From: SHZI01 sp964391025 | GTDB lineage: Bacteria > Pseudomonadota > Gammaproteobacteria > Steroidobacterales > GCA-2729495 | NCBI GenBank assembly: GCA_964391025.1 | Contig: CAYMKJ010000037.1 | Coordinates: 1 to 24,276, forward strand | DNA length: 24,276 nt | Direction: 5' to 3' | In this document: positions 7,593 through 14,933 of the stretch, in pieces | Numbering within the stretch: position 1 is the stretch's first letter | Layout of the letters: each line of letters opens with the position of its first letter | Notes under the pieces: model-generated | Seen by the model: the letters and a program-made list of their open reading frames with translations, nothing else | Told to the model about the DNA's origin: nothing | Databases searched by the model: none | Translations under genes and position numbers: made by a program

Positions 7593-8234
7593 GTGACATT
7601 GAGCGATCCACAACTCCCCGATTTCGTCTTTGAAACGGCGAAGAATCGCGTCGTCATCTACCCGAACCGGGTGGTGAAGACCTTCAAGCCCACCCGGCGC
7701 AGTGCCCGTCATGCCCGGCGGGAGGCCACCGCCCTGCGGCGCCTGCAGGGCCTGCCGGGAGTACCGACCCTTCTTGAGGTGAGCACCGACGGACACACCC
7801 TGGTGATGACCCGTGTGCCCGGCGTGCCCCTGGCGGACGGCGGCACACCGACCGAGCAGAATCTTCTCGGCCTGCGGGCACTGGTGGAGCAGATGCTCCT
7901 GCGGGGCGTGGCCCGGCACTCGCTGCCCAAGCGGGACATCCTGCTCGGCGAGAATGGCAGCATCGGGCTGGTGGACTTTGAGCGGTCGACCCAGCGGATG
8001 TTTGCCGCCGACCCGATCTGGCCCGTGGCCTGCCTGGTCGTCCGCTTCAACATTCTGCGCCTGGTGAACGGCTATGCCCCGCACTTCCTGACCGCCGACG
8101 AGCACGCCTGGCTCGGACGACAGGTCCGGATCCGGGCCACCCTCCAGCACCCCCTCCGGTTCAAGCGCTGGCTGTTTCGCCTCATCGGGCTGACACCCGC
8201 CAGGGGATCATCGGCGCAAGACAAGTCGGCCTGA
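7593..8234 (+). CDS. Kinase-fold protein with non-canonical catalytic loop (lipopolysaccharide-kinase-like)
   Basis: A 213-residue protein that looks like a small kinase of the WaaP/KdkA or RIO-like group. Visible parts are VVKTFK (K29, ATP-binding lysine position), a charged helix with E44, the hinge-like LVMTRVPGVPL, and GVARHSLPKRDILLGENG followed by GLVDFE (126-130). Aligned with the common H-R-D-x-x-x-x-N and D-F-G motifs, the catalytic Asp position is Ser110, Asn is replaced by Asp115 and Gly by Glu130. It may use other residues or be a pseudokinase. The C-terminus is basic (RFKRWLFRLIGLTP), suggesting membrane contact. Start: GTG at 7593, but GGAG at 7587-7590 is better spaced for TTG at 7599. 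It is divergent from the methyltransferase gene. Substrate unknown. Confidence 0.6.
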   Translation: MTLSDPQLPDFVFETAKNRVVIYPNRVVKTFKPTRRSARHARREATALRRLQGLPGVPTLLEVSTDGHTLVMTRVPGVPLADGGTPTEQNLLGLRALVEQMLLRGVARHSLPKRDILLGENGSIGLVDFERSTQRMFAADPIWPVACLVVRFNILRLVNGYAPHFLTADEHAWLGRQVRIRATLQHPLRFKRWLFRLIGLTPARGSSAQDKSA

Positions 8235-8239
8235 TTCCA

Positions 8240-8357
8240 GTCCGGTGACCACACGGGCGCCTTTGCTTGAGGACTCGCACAGGCACATTCTCGAGATAGC
8301 CGGGCCCGAACTTTTTGCCGAGGTGGCTTTCCTCGGCGCTGGTGATGGCCACTGCTG
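8240..8357 (-). pseudogene. Probable remnant of an ICMT/PEMT-type membrane methyltransferase gene
   Basis: No intact gene fills the 196 bases between the kinase-like gene and the PAS-GGDEF gene. One minus-strand frame reads AEESHLGKKFGPGYLEN and then VPVRVLK. This resembles the conserved C-terminal signature of isoprenylcysteine carboxyl methyltransferase-like proteins (E-E-x-x-L-x-x-x-F-G-x-x-Y-x-x-Y-x-x-x-V-x-R). The frame is closed by a TGA a few codons upstream, with no start codon or membrane segments. I read it as the 3' scar of a lost gene. The match is short and could be chance. Confidence 0.35.
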
Positions 8358-8430
8358 CTCAGCACAGATGCGGATCATGGCCTCTGCAGTCACTGCTGGC
8401 ACGCCGCTTTATTTCTGAATGAGTGAGCTG

Positions 8431-9387
8431 TCAGCCAACGTCAGCGTTGAGATCCTCGTCACCACCCCGCGTCTCGCGCACTTCCTTGCCGCTGACACGC
8501 GCTTCCGCATCCTCCAGCAGGCCCGGCTCCTCCGCCCGCGCGGCTGGAATTTCCGAGGCCAGGCTCCAGGACACCGTGAGATACCGGGCGAGCTGTGACC
8601 GGGGGTGATGAATCGACAGATCGCGAACGCGCTGGGCAATGCGTTCGGCGAATGCGGCCACCCGCTCCTCTTCCGCGCCACCGATCAGTACCGCAAACCG
8701 GTCGTGCCCGACGCGCGCGCAATAGTCGGCGGCACGCTGCAGGGAATTGGCAATGCCGTGCGCCACCTTGCGCAGGCAGGCCTCCGTGGCATGCCGGCCG
8801 AACAGGGCGTGATAACTCTCGAGAGCATCGATCCGGAAGACGATGACGCTGAGACGCCGCTGCTCGCGGCGCGCCGCGGACCAGTCCCGCAGCAGAACCT
8901 CCAGTAACGCGTTTCGTCCGGGAATGCCGGTGATTGCATCCGTCCGGTCATCGCGCAGGCCGCGGGTCCAGACATCAGTGGCGGTGAAAACGCCTGTCCG
9001 TGACATCTGGTGCGGGGTCGTACCCGTGCCGGGTTCAGCGCTGCGTGGCGCCGCTATCTCGCTGGCCGTGGTCAGCAGCCAGTAGCTGGCTTTGCCGGGC
9101 TGGTCATAGAGCGGTGCCGCGCGGAGTTCCACGCAGCCGCCTTGACAGGCTCGTGGCTGCCAGGGCTCCGGGGACGCTGGATCGAAGGTGCCATCCGCCA
9201 GGCTGTCTGCGGGGCGCCCGATGAGTTCGTTGGGGTGCAGGCCAAGGGCCCGGCCGGCGGCAGCGTTGGCGTAGACGACCTGCCGGTCACTGTGCTGAGC
9301 ATCGATGATCAGGGCCGGCGCAGCGACCGCATCCAGCGCCTGGCGCAGGAGGTGACGATTCAGCTTTTTCAATGAGTTAGAAGGCAT
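8431..9387 (-). CDS. PAS domain protein with degenerate GGDEF domain
   Basis: A 318-residue signalling-type protein without membrane segments. Residues 15-110 look like a PAS domain (ALIIDAQHSDRQVVYANAAA, then LGLHPNELIGRPA). Residues 150-280 follow the GGDEF fold: DAITGIPGRNALLEVLL is equivalent to the usual D-x-L-T-G-L-P-N-R entry, and RLSVIVFRIDALE to the metal-binding strand. The active-site loop reads GHDRF (227-231) in place of GGDEF, so diguanylate cyclase activity is unlikely, and no clear RxxD inhibitory site precedes it. The last 35 residues are acidic and low in complexity. It may sense a nucleotide or another ligand rather than make c-di-GMP. A 7-bp inverted repeat sits directly upstream of the ATG. 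No partner gene is nearby. Confidence 0.75.
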   Translation of the reverse strand: MPSNSLKKLNRHLLRQALDAVAAPALIIDAQHSDRQVVYANAAAGRALGLHPNELIGRPADSLADGTFDPASPEPWQPRACQGGCVELRAAPLYDQPGKASYWLLTTASEIAAPRSAEPGTGTTPHQMSRTGVFTATDVWTRGLRDDRTDAITGIPGRNALLEVLLRDWSAARREQRRLSVIVFRIDALESYHALFGRHATEACLRKVAHGIANSLQRAADYCARVGHDRFAVLIGGAEEERVAAFAERIAQRVRDLSIHHPRSQLARYLTVSWSLASEIPAARAEEPGLLEDAEARVSGKEVRETRGGDEDLNADVG

Positions 9388-9407
9388 ATCTCAACTTCTA
9401 TGAGATA
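9387..9407 (-). promoter_or_regulatory. Inverted repeat at the start codon of the PAS-GGDEF gene
   Basis: Perfect 7-bp arms TATCTCA (9387-9393) and TGAGATA (9401-9407) flank a seven-base spacer. The arm next to the gene overlaps the first base of the ATG and spans the ribosome-binding region. It could be an mRNA hairpin hiding the start, or an operator. No consensus promoter is obvious in the rest of the 135-base gap. Confidence 0.45.
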
Positions 9408-9482
9408 CGTCAGCGCGGACCCCTCCGCGACTGCGCACCACCCGGATGTGCATCCTAGCCTCAGGTAAACACGGGTTCTGTG

Positions 9483-9520
9483 AAGGTGGTCACTGACCGG
9501 CGCTGTTGCCCTGCCACCTT
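9483..9520 (-). terminator. Possible hairpin ending the mtnP transcript
   Basis: Just past the mtnP stop on the minus strand, AAGGTGG (9520-9514) and CCACCTT (9489-9483) can pair. A smaller alternative hairpin, GGTCA/TGACC, lies at 9488-9498. No U tract follows, so it is not a classical intrinsic terminator. Confidence 0.3.
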
Positions 9521-9522
9521 GT

Positions 9523-10266
9523 TCAATCCGTCGCGAGCAACCCCGTGACGAGGCGCCGGACGCCCGCCATGCCTGAGTCCAGGGACGCGGCAATCTCGGC
9601 GTGAATAGTCAGCCCGGCGGGCGCCCGGCCCGCAGCCTGGTTCACCACCACGCAGCAGATGGCGTAGGAGAGATCCAGTTCCCGGGCCAGACCGGCCTCG
9701 GGCATCGCGGTCATACCCACCACGTGACAGCCGTCCCGTTCAAGGCGATCAATCTCGGCCGCAGTTTCCAGCCGGGGCCCCTGAGTGGCACCGTAGGTCC
9801 CGGCCGGCATGCAGTCCACGCCACACTGTTCGGCGGCCGCCAGCAGCCGGCCCCGGAGCGACGGACTGAATGGCGTAGTGAACGCCACGTGCTGCAGCGG
9901 GAATCGGCTGTCGCCGGTAAACGTGTGGTCGCGGCCCCAGGTGTAGTCGATGAGCTGATCAGGAATGACCAGACGGCCCGGTGCCGCCGCCGGTGCGATG
10001 CCACCGACCGCGTTGATGCCGAGCAGGTGATCCACGCCCAGTTCCCGGAAGGCCCAGACATTTGCCCGGTAGTTGACCCGGTGCGGGGGGATGGCTGGCG
10101 CATCGGGCGCGCCGTGGCGCGCGAGAAAGATCACCTCGTGACGATTGAGGTAAGAACGCTGCAGCGCTGACGAGGTGGCGCCCCAGGGCCCCGGCTCCAG
10201 CTCAACGGGCCTCCCCGCGCCAAAGAGTGCCGCCGTGCCCGTGCCACCAATGATCCCAAGACGCAT
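9523..10266 (-). CDS. mtnP: S-methyl-5'-thioinosine phosphorylase (MTA/purine nucleoside phosphorylase family)
   Basis: A 247-residue phosphorylase of the MTAP/PNP family. It starts with MRLGIIGGTG and carries FLARHG, HRVNYRANVWA, INAVGGI (84-90), the ribose/base block TQGPRLETAAEIDRLERDG (161-179), GMTAMPEA and LDLSYA. These blocks closely follow Pseudomonas aeruginosa PA3004, characterised as a methylthioinosine phosphorylase, more than typical MTA phosphorylases. The expected reaction is methylthioinosine + phosphate to hypoxanthine + 5-methylthioribose-1-phosphate. The next gene upstream is hpt, ten bases away, which would convert the released hypoxanthine to IMP, a pairing that supports the inosine substrate. 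PA3004 also lies beside nagZ. The substrate choice remains an inference; a plain MTA phosphorylase is the alternative. Confidence 0.9.
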   Translation of the reverse strand: MRLGIIGGTGTAALFGAGRPVELEPGPWGATSSALQRSYLNRHEVIFLARHGAPDAPAIPPHRVNYRANVWAFRELGVDHLLGINAVGGIAPAAAPGRLVIPDQLIDYTWGRDHTFTGDSRFPLQHVAFTTPFSPSLRGRLLAAAEQCGVDCMPAGTYGATQGPRLETAAEIDRLERDGCHVVGMTAMPEAGLARELDLSYAICCVVVNQAAGRAPAGLTIHAEIAASLDSGMAGVRRLVTGLLATD

Positions 10267-10276
10267 CGTCAGTCCC

Positions 10277-10810
10277 TCACGTTGCCGGCAGCCCCCAGAT
10301 CTCTGGCAGATGCCGCCAGTGCCCCTGATAGTCCATGCCACAACCGAAGACGTACTCGTCCCCCACCTCCAGTCCCACGAGATCCGGCTGGAGTCCGGCC
10401 TGCGCGCGCCCATGCCGCTTGCGCACCAGTACCACCGTGGTGATGCGCCGGGCGCCCGCCTGCTGGCAGTGACGGACCAGGAATTCCAGCGTGACGCCCT
10501 CGTCGTAGATGTCGTCCACGAGGACCACATGCCGGTCGCGCAACTCCACTCGGGGCTGCGCCTGCCACTCAAGAATGCCGCCCCGGGTGGCGTCCCCGTA
10601 GCGCCCGATCCGGCAGGTGTCCAGAACGAAGTCCCCCTTGAGCTGGCTGGCCAGCCGGGCAAGTGGCAGGAGGCCGCCAAGGAGCACGCCTATCAGCACA
10701 CAGGGCTCGCGATCCACGAGGGGCTGCGTGGCTGCCGCGAGCCGCCCGAATGCCGCATCGACGGCGCCCCGGGCCACCAGCAGCCGGGAACCCGGTACGG
10801 CAGGGACCAT
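10277..10810 (-). CDS. hpt: Hypoxanthine-guanine phosphoribosyltransferase
   Basis: A 177-residue type I phosphoribosyltransferase that salvages hypoxanthine (and guanine) with PRPP to give IMP (or GMP) in the cytoplasm. The PRPP loop is VVLVDDIYDEGVTLEF at 95-110. CVLIGVLLGGLLPLARLA (37-54) is the first phosphate-binding loop region, and the C-terminal VGDEYVFGCGMDYQGHWRHLPEIW is the base-binding hood region typical of HPRT. Its ATG shares one base with the nagZ stop (TGATG), so translation is probably coupled. mtnP follows after ten bases. The order nagZ-hpt-mtnP suggests hypoxanthine supplied by MtnP is handed to Hpt. Confidence 0.92.
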   Translation of the reverse strand: MVPAVPGSRLLVARGAVDAAFGRLAAATQPLVDREPCVLIGVLLGGLLPLARLASQLKGDFVLDTCRIGRYGDATRGGILEWQAQPRVELRDRHVVLVDDIYDEGVTLEFLVRHCQQAGARRITTVVLVRKRHGRAQAGLQPDLVGLEVGDEYVFGCGMDYQGHWRHLPEIWGLPAT

Positions 10811-11859
10811 CAGCTGAGCGTCAGGCCCGGTGGGGCCTGGGCCTGGTCCAGCGCGGCCATGGCTTGCTGCCAGGGGAGCGACCCGCGAAACCCCGGGTCT
10901 CCGACCGGTCGCCGGCGCAGCGTGATCAGGCGAGCCTGACTCACAACCTGGCCCACGGGATCGCCGTAGCCCCTCAGGGCGGCGAGAGTAGCGTCGGCCC
11001 CAGCGGGGTCATTGCAAATCAGGGCCATGTCCGCGCCGGCGTCGAGCGACCGTCGTGTGCGTTGCGCCATGTCGCCTTCGCTCACCAGGGCCTGCATGCT
11101 GAGGTCATCGGAAAAAATCACGCCGCCAAATCCAAGCTCGCCCCGCAACGCCGTGCGCAGCCAGTAGGGTGACAGGCTGGCCACGTCAGCATCCACCTGC
11201 GGATAGCGCACGTGGGCGACCATGACACCGTTGACGCCCTGGCGGATCAACCGCCCGTAGGGCAGCAGGTCGTCATAGAGCTCCGCGAGCGTTCGCGGGT
11301 CCACCGGCAGTTCCAGGTGGGAATCGGCGACCACATGGCCGTGACCGGGGAAATGCTTCGCGACCGCGATCATGCCGGCCTTGTGCATGCCGAGGACATA
11401 GGCCGACGCGAGCTCCGCCACGATCTCAGGATCCCGATGGAACGAGCGGTTGCCGATGATCTCGCTCAAGCCGTAGTCGAGATCAACGACGGGTGCAAAG
11501 CTGAAGTCCACACCAGTGTCCAGCACTTCGGCCGCCATGAGCCAGCCACAGGTCTGTGCCAACCGCCGCCCCTGGTCGTTGTCGAGATCGTACTGGTGCC
11601 CCAGCCAGCGCAACGGTGGCAGGCGGTAGAAGCCTTCGCGGAAACGCTGGACCCGACCACCCTCCTGGTCCACGGCGACCAGCAGTGCCGGGGAACGGAC
11701 GCTCCGGATCTCTGCCACCAACTCCCGGACCTGGGCAAGGTTCTGGAAATTTCGGCTGAAAAGAATGACAGCACCAACGAGGGGATCCTGGAGCCGGACC
11801 CGCTCGGCGGGCGCGAGCGCCAGGCCTTCCACATCCAGCATCAGTGGCCCAAGGGTCAT
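10810..11859 (-). CDS. nagZ: Beta-N-acetylhexosaminidase, glycoside hydrolase family 3
   Basis: NagZ is the cytoplasmic enzyme that removes GlcNAc from GlcNAc-anhydroMurNAc muropeptides in peptidoglycan recycling; its product also affects AmpR signalling where ampC exists. The 349-residue length matches E. coli (341). Signatures are GAVILFSRNFQN, VAVDQEGGRVQR (62-73), KHFPGHGHV (168-176) with the D179-H181 pair used in acid-base catalysis, and the nucleophile motif FSDDLSM (249-255). No signal peptide is present, in keeping with a cytoplasmic role. It lies 15 bases after the L,D-transpeptidase gene and overlaps hpt by one base. Confidence 0.95.
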   Translation of the reverse strand: MTLGPLMLDVEGLALAPAERVRLQDPLVGAVILFSRNFQNLAQVRELVAEIRSVRSPALLVAVDQEGGRVQRFREGFYRLPPLRWLGHQYDLDNDQGRRLAQTCGWLMAAEVLDTGVDFSFAPVVDLDYGLSEIIGNRSFHRDPEIVAELASAYVLGMHKAGMIAVAKHFPGHGHVVADSHLELPVDPRTLAELYDDLLPYGRLIRQGVNGVMVAHVRYPQVDADVASLSPYWLRTALRGELGFGGVIFSDDLSMQALVSEGDMAQRTRRSLDAGADMALICNDPAGADATLAALRGYGDPVGQVVSQARLITLRRRPVGDPGFRGSLPWQQAMAALDQAQAPPGLTLS

Positions 11860-11874
11860 CGCCAGTCCGGTACG

Positions 11875-12366
11875 TCAGGGAACCAGGTTTACCAGTGTGC
11901 CGGGCATGACGGCGTCGAACAGCCAGCACACCTCGGCGTTGCGCATTCTGATACATCCGTGGGAGAAGGGCACACCCATCGGCTCCTGATCCGGCGTGCC
12001 ATGAATGTAGATATACCGACGCATCGAATCCACGTCACCCAGCCGGTTTCTCCCGGGCTCCAGGCCGGAAAGCCAGAGGATGCGGCTCAGGATCCAGTCA
12101 CGGCCGGGCTCCGCCCGCTGCAGTGCCGGCGAGAAGATCTCCCCCGTGGGTCGTCGGGCCCGGAGCACGGCGCCCTCAGGCAAATCACGACCGATCCTGG
12201 CGCGAATAACGTGCTGGCCGCGGGGCGTGCAGAGGCTGCCGTACTGCTCGCCGGGTCCGTAGCGCGAGGTGGAGACGAGAAACTCCTGCTCCACGTGTCC
12301 TGCACGGCGGACCTGCAACATCTGCCGCGTCAGGCTGATCGCAAGTTCCACGGTCGATGCAGCCAT
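11875..12366 (-). CDS. YkuD-type L,D-transpeptidase domain protein without signal peptide
   Basis: A 163-residue protein consisting of one YkuD (L,D-transpeptidase catalytic) domain. The active-site block is YIHGTPDQEPMG (120-131) followed by SHGCIRM (135-141), with H122, H136 and the nucleophile C138. L,D-transpeptidases normally work in the periplasm, forming 3-3 crosslinks or attaching lipoproteins. This one begins directly with MAASTVELAISLTRQMLQVR, which lacks a hydrophobic signal, and no LysM domain is present. E. coli LdtC, encoded near mfd and nagZ, is longer and exported. It lies five bases after rlmD and 15 before nagZ. It may act on cytoplasmic muropeptides beside NagZ, as cytoplasmic L,D-carboxypeptidase-type YkuD enzymes do, or be exported in an unseen way. 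Confidence 0.85.
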   Translation of the reverse strand: MAASTVELAISLTRQMLQVRRAGHVEQEFLVSTSRYGPGEQYGSLCTPRGQHVIRARIGRDLPEGAVLRARRPTGEIFSPALQRAEPGRDWILSRILWLSGLEPGRNRLGDVDSMRRYIYIHGTPDQEPMGVPFSHGCIRMRNAEVCWLFDAVMPGTLVNLVP

Positions 12367-12371
12367 GGCCG

Positions 12372-13730
12372 TCAGGGGCGCTCGAAAAGCGCCATCGATT
12401 CCACGTGACTGGTGTGCGGGAACATGTCCATCACGCCGGCGCTGACGAGCCGGTAGCCATGCTCGCGGACCAGGAGCCCGGCATCCCGGGCCAGCGTCCC
12501 CGGGTGACAGGACACATACACGATGCGCCGGGCGGCGAGCTTGCCCAGCGCGGGCAGCAGTTCGACCGCACCCGTCCGCGGCGGGTCGAGCAGCACCAGG
12601 TCGAAGCGCTCGCGCGTCCAGGCGCCCTCCGTGCCGGCGCCGGCCAGGTCGGCCTCCACGAAGCGCGCATTGGACAGTCCACCAAGCGTGGCATTGTGCC
12701 TACTCCGACGAATCGCGGCGGGCGCCCCTTCGAGACCGAGTACCTCCCCGGCGCGTCGGGCCAGGGGCAGCGTGAAATTGCCAATGCCGCAGTACAGATC
12801 CAGGACGCGGTCGGCCGCCGTCGGCGCGAGCAGGCGGAGCGCCTGGTCCACCATTTGCCGGTTCACCTCGCTGTGCACCTGGATGAAATCAGTCGGGCCG
12901 AAGGTCAGCGTGAGATCAAAGGCCGGCAGCCGGTAGTGGAGTTCGTCCATAGGCTGTTCCGGGTGCAGGGCAACGACCGATTCCGGGTTCCCGGGCTGCA
13001 GGTAAATGCGCACCTCCTGGCTCGCCGAGAACTGCACCAGTTGCTCCCGATCGGCGGGGGTCGGCGTGTCCAGCACACGCAGCACGAGCGCCGTGGCGTT
13101 GTCTGCCACGGTGGCCTCCACCTGGGGCAGGCGGGCCCGGATGGAAAGCATACCGATCAGGGCGGACAACGGCTCGATCAGTCGGCTGATCGCGGGCTCC
13201 ACCGTCGCGCAGGTCAGCATGTCGACCACCCAGGGCTTCTCGTGCTCCCGAAAGCCGACGAGCACCCGACCCTTGCGTTCCACGTGACGAACGGCGAGAC
13301 GCGCCCTGCGTCGATAGCCCCAGACCGCGCCGCGGACGGGTGGCAGGACCTCCGCCGGCTGCAGATCTGCGATGCGTGCGAGGCTCTCCAGCAGCGTCGC
13401 CTGTTTCATCGCGAGCTGCGCATCCGGCGAGAGGTGCTGTAGCGAGCAGCCGCCACACCTGCCGAAATACTCACAGCCGGGCACGACCCGATCGGGCGAA
13501 GGGCGACGAATCTCGACGAGCACCCCTTCGTCGTAGTTGCGACGTCGACGTCGCCGCTGAAACGTGACCTCCTCGCCCGCCAGCGCCCCGGGGACCAGCA
13601 CGCGCTTGCCCCCCGGCACCAGCACGCCACTCCCCTCCAGGGTGAGTGCGGTGACCTCAGCGATCTCGATGGCAGGAAGCCCGGTCACGGGGAGCGTTTC
13701 AGGTGCCAGCCGCCGGCGACGGGGCCCCAT
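12372..13730 (-). CDS. rlmD: 23S rRNA (uracil-1939-C5)-methyltransferase
   Basis: RlmD (RumA) methylates U1939 of 23S rRNA using SAM and a structural 4Fe-4S cluster. From the chosen ATG it has 452 residues (E. coli 433). An N-terminal TRAM domain (about 15-75) is followed by the cluster cysteines C86, C92, C95 and C174 (CEYFGRCGGC, then MLTC). The SAM site is VLDLYCGIGNFTL (309-321), then LDPPRTG (381-387) and the catalytic Cys408 in VSCHPGTLARD; E444 in HVE is the general base position. The frame is open 35 codons further upstream, but those codons lie inside the exonuclease gene. The ATG at 13730 gives a normal N-terminus and a 32-base overlap. Confidence 0.93.
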   Translation of the reverse strand: MGPRRRRLAPETLPVTGLPAIEIAEVTALTLEGSGVLVPGGKRVLVPGALAGEEVTFQRRRRRRNYDEGVLVEIRRPSPDRVVPGCEYFGRCGGCSLQHLSPDAQLAMKQATLLESLARIADLQPAEVLPPVRGAVWGYRRRARLAVRHVERKGRVLVGFREHEKPWVVDMLTCATVEPAISRLIEPLSALIGMLSIRARLPQVEATVADNATALVLRVLDTPTPADREQLVQFSASQEVRIYLQPGNPESVVALHPEQPMDELHYRLPAFDLTLTFGPTDFIQVHSEVNRQMVDQALRLLAPTAADRVLDLYCGIGNFTLPLARRAGEVLGLEGAPAAIRRSRHNATLGGLSNARFVEADLAGAGTEGAWTRERFDLVLLDPPRTGAVELLPALGKLAARRIVYVSCHPGTLARDAGLLVREHGYRLVSAGVMDMFPHTSHVESMALFERP

Positions 13731-14505
13731 CAGACCGGGCAGCCCAGGCGGCAGCGAAGGCCCGCCAGTGACTGGCATCGGTCGCCGCCAGGAAGCGCTG
13801 GACGCGGGCCAGCTCGTCGGCGAGGCCCTGCTCATCGAGCTGCCCGCGCATGAACTGGAAACGCAGCCAGATCAGGTAGGTGTTCATGACGTCGGTCTCG
13901 CAGTAGTCGCGGATCGCCCCGATGTCGCCCTTCAGCCACGTGTCCCAGACCTGATCACCGCCAAACCCCAGCTTGCCGGGAAAGCCCAGGAGCGTGGCAA
14001 TGTCGTTGAGGCTGGCGCGGGAACGGCCCTGCCAGGCCGAGAGCACGTCCATCAGATCCAGGTGCCGCCAGTGGAAACGGCTCAGGTAGTTGTTGTAGCG
14101 AAACGTGTTCTCATTGTCGCCATGCTCCCAGTACCGGGGCGCCTGTATGCCGTGCAACAGGGCCCGGTAATGCAGCACCGGCAGATCGAAACCGCCACCG
14201 TTCCACGAAATCAGGTCCGGCGTGTGCCGCTCAATGGCCTCGTAGAATTTCGCCACCAGGTCGCGCTCAGTGCTGTCCGGGTCTCCCAGGCTCATCACCT
14301 TGAGACCATCCCGGTAGCGCCAGACCACCGAGATTGCCACCACCCGGTGCTGATGCAGCGGCAGGAAGTCCGAACCCGTTTCCTGCAGCCGGTGGAAGGT
14401 CATGGCTTTGGCCACTTCCTCGTCGGGCAGGCCCTCCAGACCGAAGAGGCGCCTCCCCAGGTCCACGTCGGGAATCGTCTCGATATCGAAGACCAGTGCA
14501 CGCAT
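13699..14505 (-). CDS. Predicted 3'-5' exonuclease, PolB-like DEDDy family
   Basis: A 268-residue ribonuclease H-like protein related to the proofreading domain of family B DNA polymerases, without a polymerase part. The three exonuclease motifs are visible: FDIET (D7, E9), SWNGGGFDLPVL (D107) and YCETD (Y201, D205), giving the DEDDy set. Such stand-alone proteins are widespread in proteobacteria and largely uncharacterised; DNA is the likely substrate. Its 3' end overlaps the rlmD start by 32 bases, and it begins 38 bases after acpS, so it probably belongs to the same transcript. The last 15 residues are Ala/Pro-rich and unlikely to be structured. Confidence 0.87.
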   Translation of the reverse strand: MRALVFDIETIPDVDLGRRLFGLEGLPDEEVAKAMTFHRLQETGSDFLPLHQHRVVAISVVWRYRDGLKVMSLGDPDSTERDLVAKFYEAIERHTPDLISWNGGGFDLPVLHYRALLHGIQAPRYWEHGDNENTFRYNNYLSRFHWRHLDLMDVLSAWQGRSRASLNDIATLLGFPGKLGFGGDQVWDTWLKGDIGAIRDYCETDVMNTYLIWLRFQFMRGQLDEQGLADELARVQRFLAATDASHWRAFAAAWAARSDGAPSPAAGT

Positions 14506-14543
14506 GGATCAGGCTGCCCTAATGATTCAATGAGATGGGGGAT

Positions 14544-14933
14544 TCATGAGGATCGGGCCTGCATGAGAATGGCGAAGGCCACAATCAGGCCGGCCTCATC
14601 GGACAGTGTAATGTGCCCGCCGCCAACCCCGAAGGACTGACAGACCTGCTGCCCCCGCGGGGAAAAGATGATCTCCGGCTTGCCACGCGGATCCTGCACG
14701 ACACCGGCATCCCGCAGCCACATGCCGTTGGCAAAACCGGTCCCGAGCGCCTTGACGATGGCTTCCTTCGCGGCAAAACGCATGCTGAGGAAGCGCACCG
14801 GGTTCTTCGTCTGGCGGAAATCCCGGAGCTCCTCCGGCATGAGCAGGTGCTGGACGAAGCGCTCACCGAAGCGCTCGTAGGCTGACCCCACCCGTTCGAT
14901 TTTCAGGATGTCCGTGCCGACGCCGAAAATCAT
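14544..14933 (-). CDS. acpS: Holo-[acyl-carrier-protein] synthase
   Basis: AcpS transfers 4'-phosphopantetheine from CoA to the serine of acyl carrier protein, switching on fatty acid synthesis. It is a homotrimeric cytoplasmic enzyme; 129 residues fits the family. The metal/CoA motifs are GVGTDI (4-9, D8) and RFAAKEAIVKALGTG (52-66, E57), with GGGHITLSDE near the C-terminus. Its ATG overlaps the pdxJ stop in an ATGA, giving coupled translation. pdxJ-acpS adjacency is conserved in many gammaproteobacteria, including E. coli. Confidence 0.96.
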   Translation of the reverse strand: MIFGVGTDILKIERVGSAYERFGERFVQHLLMPEELRDFRQTKNPVRFLSMRFAAKEAIVKALGTGFANGMWLRDAGVVQDPRGKPEIIFSPRGQQVCQSFGVGGGHITLSDEAGLIVAFAILMQARSS

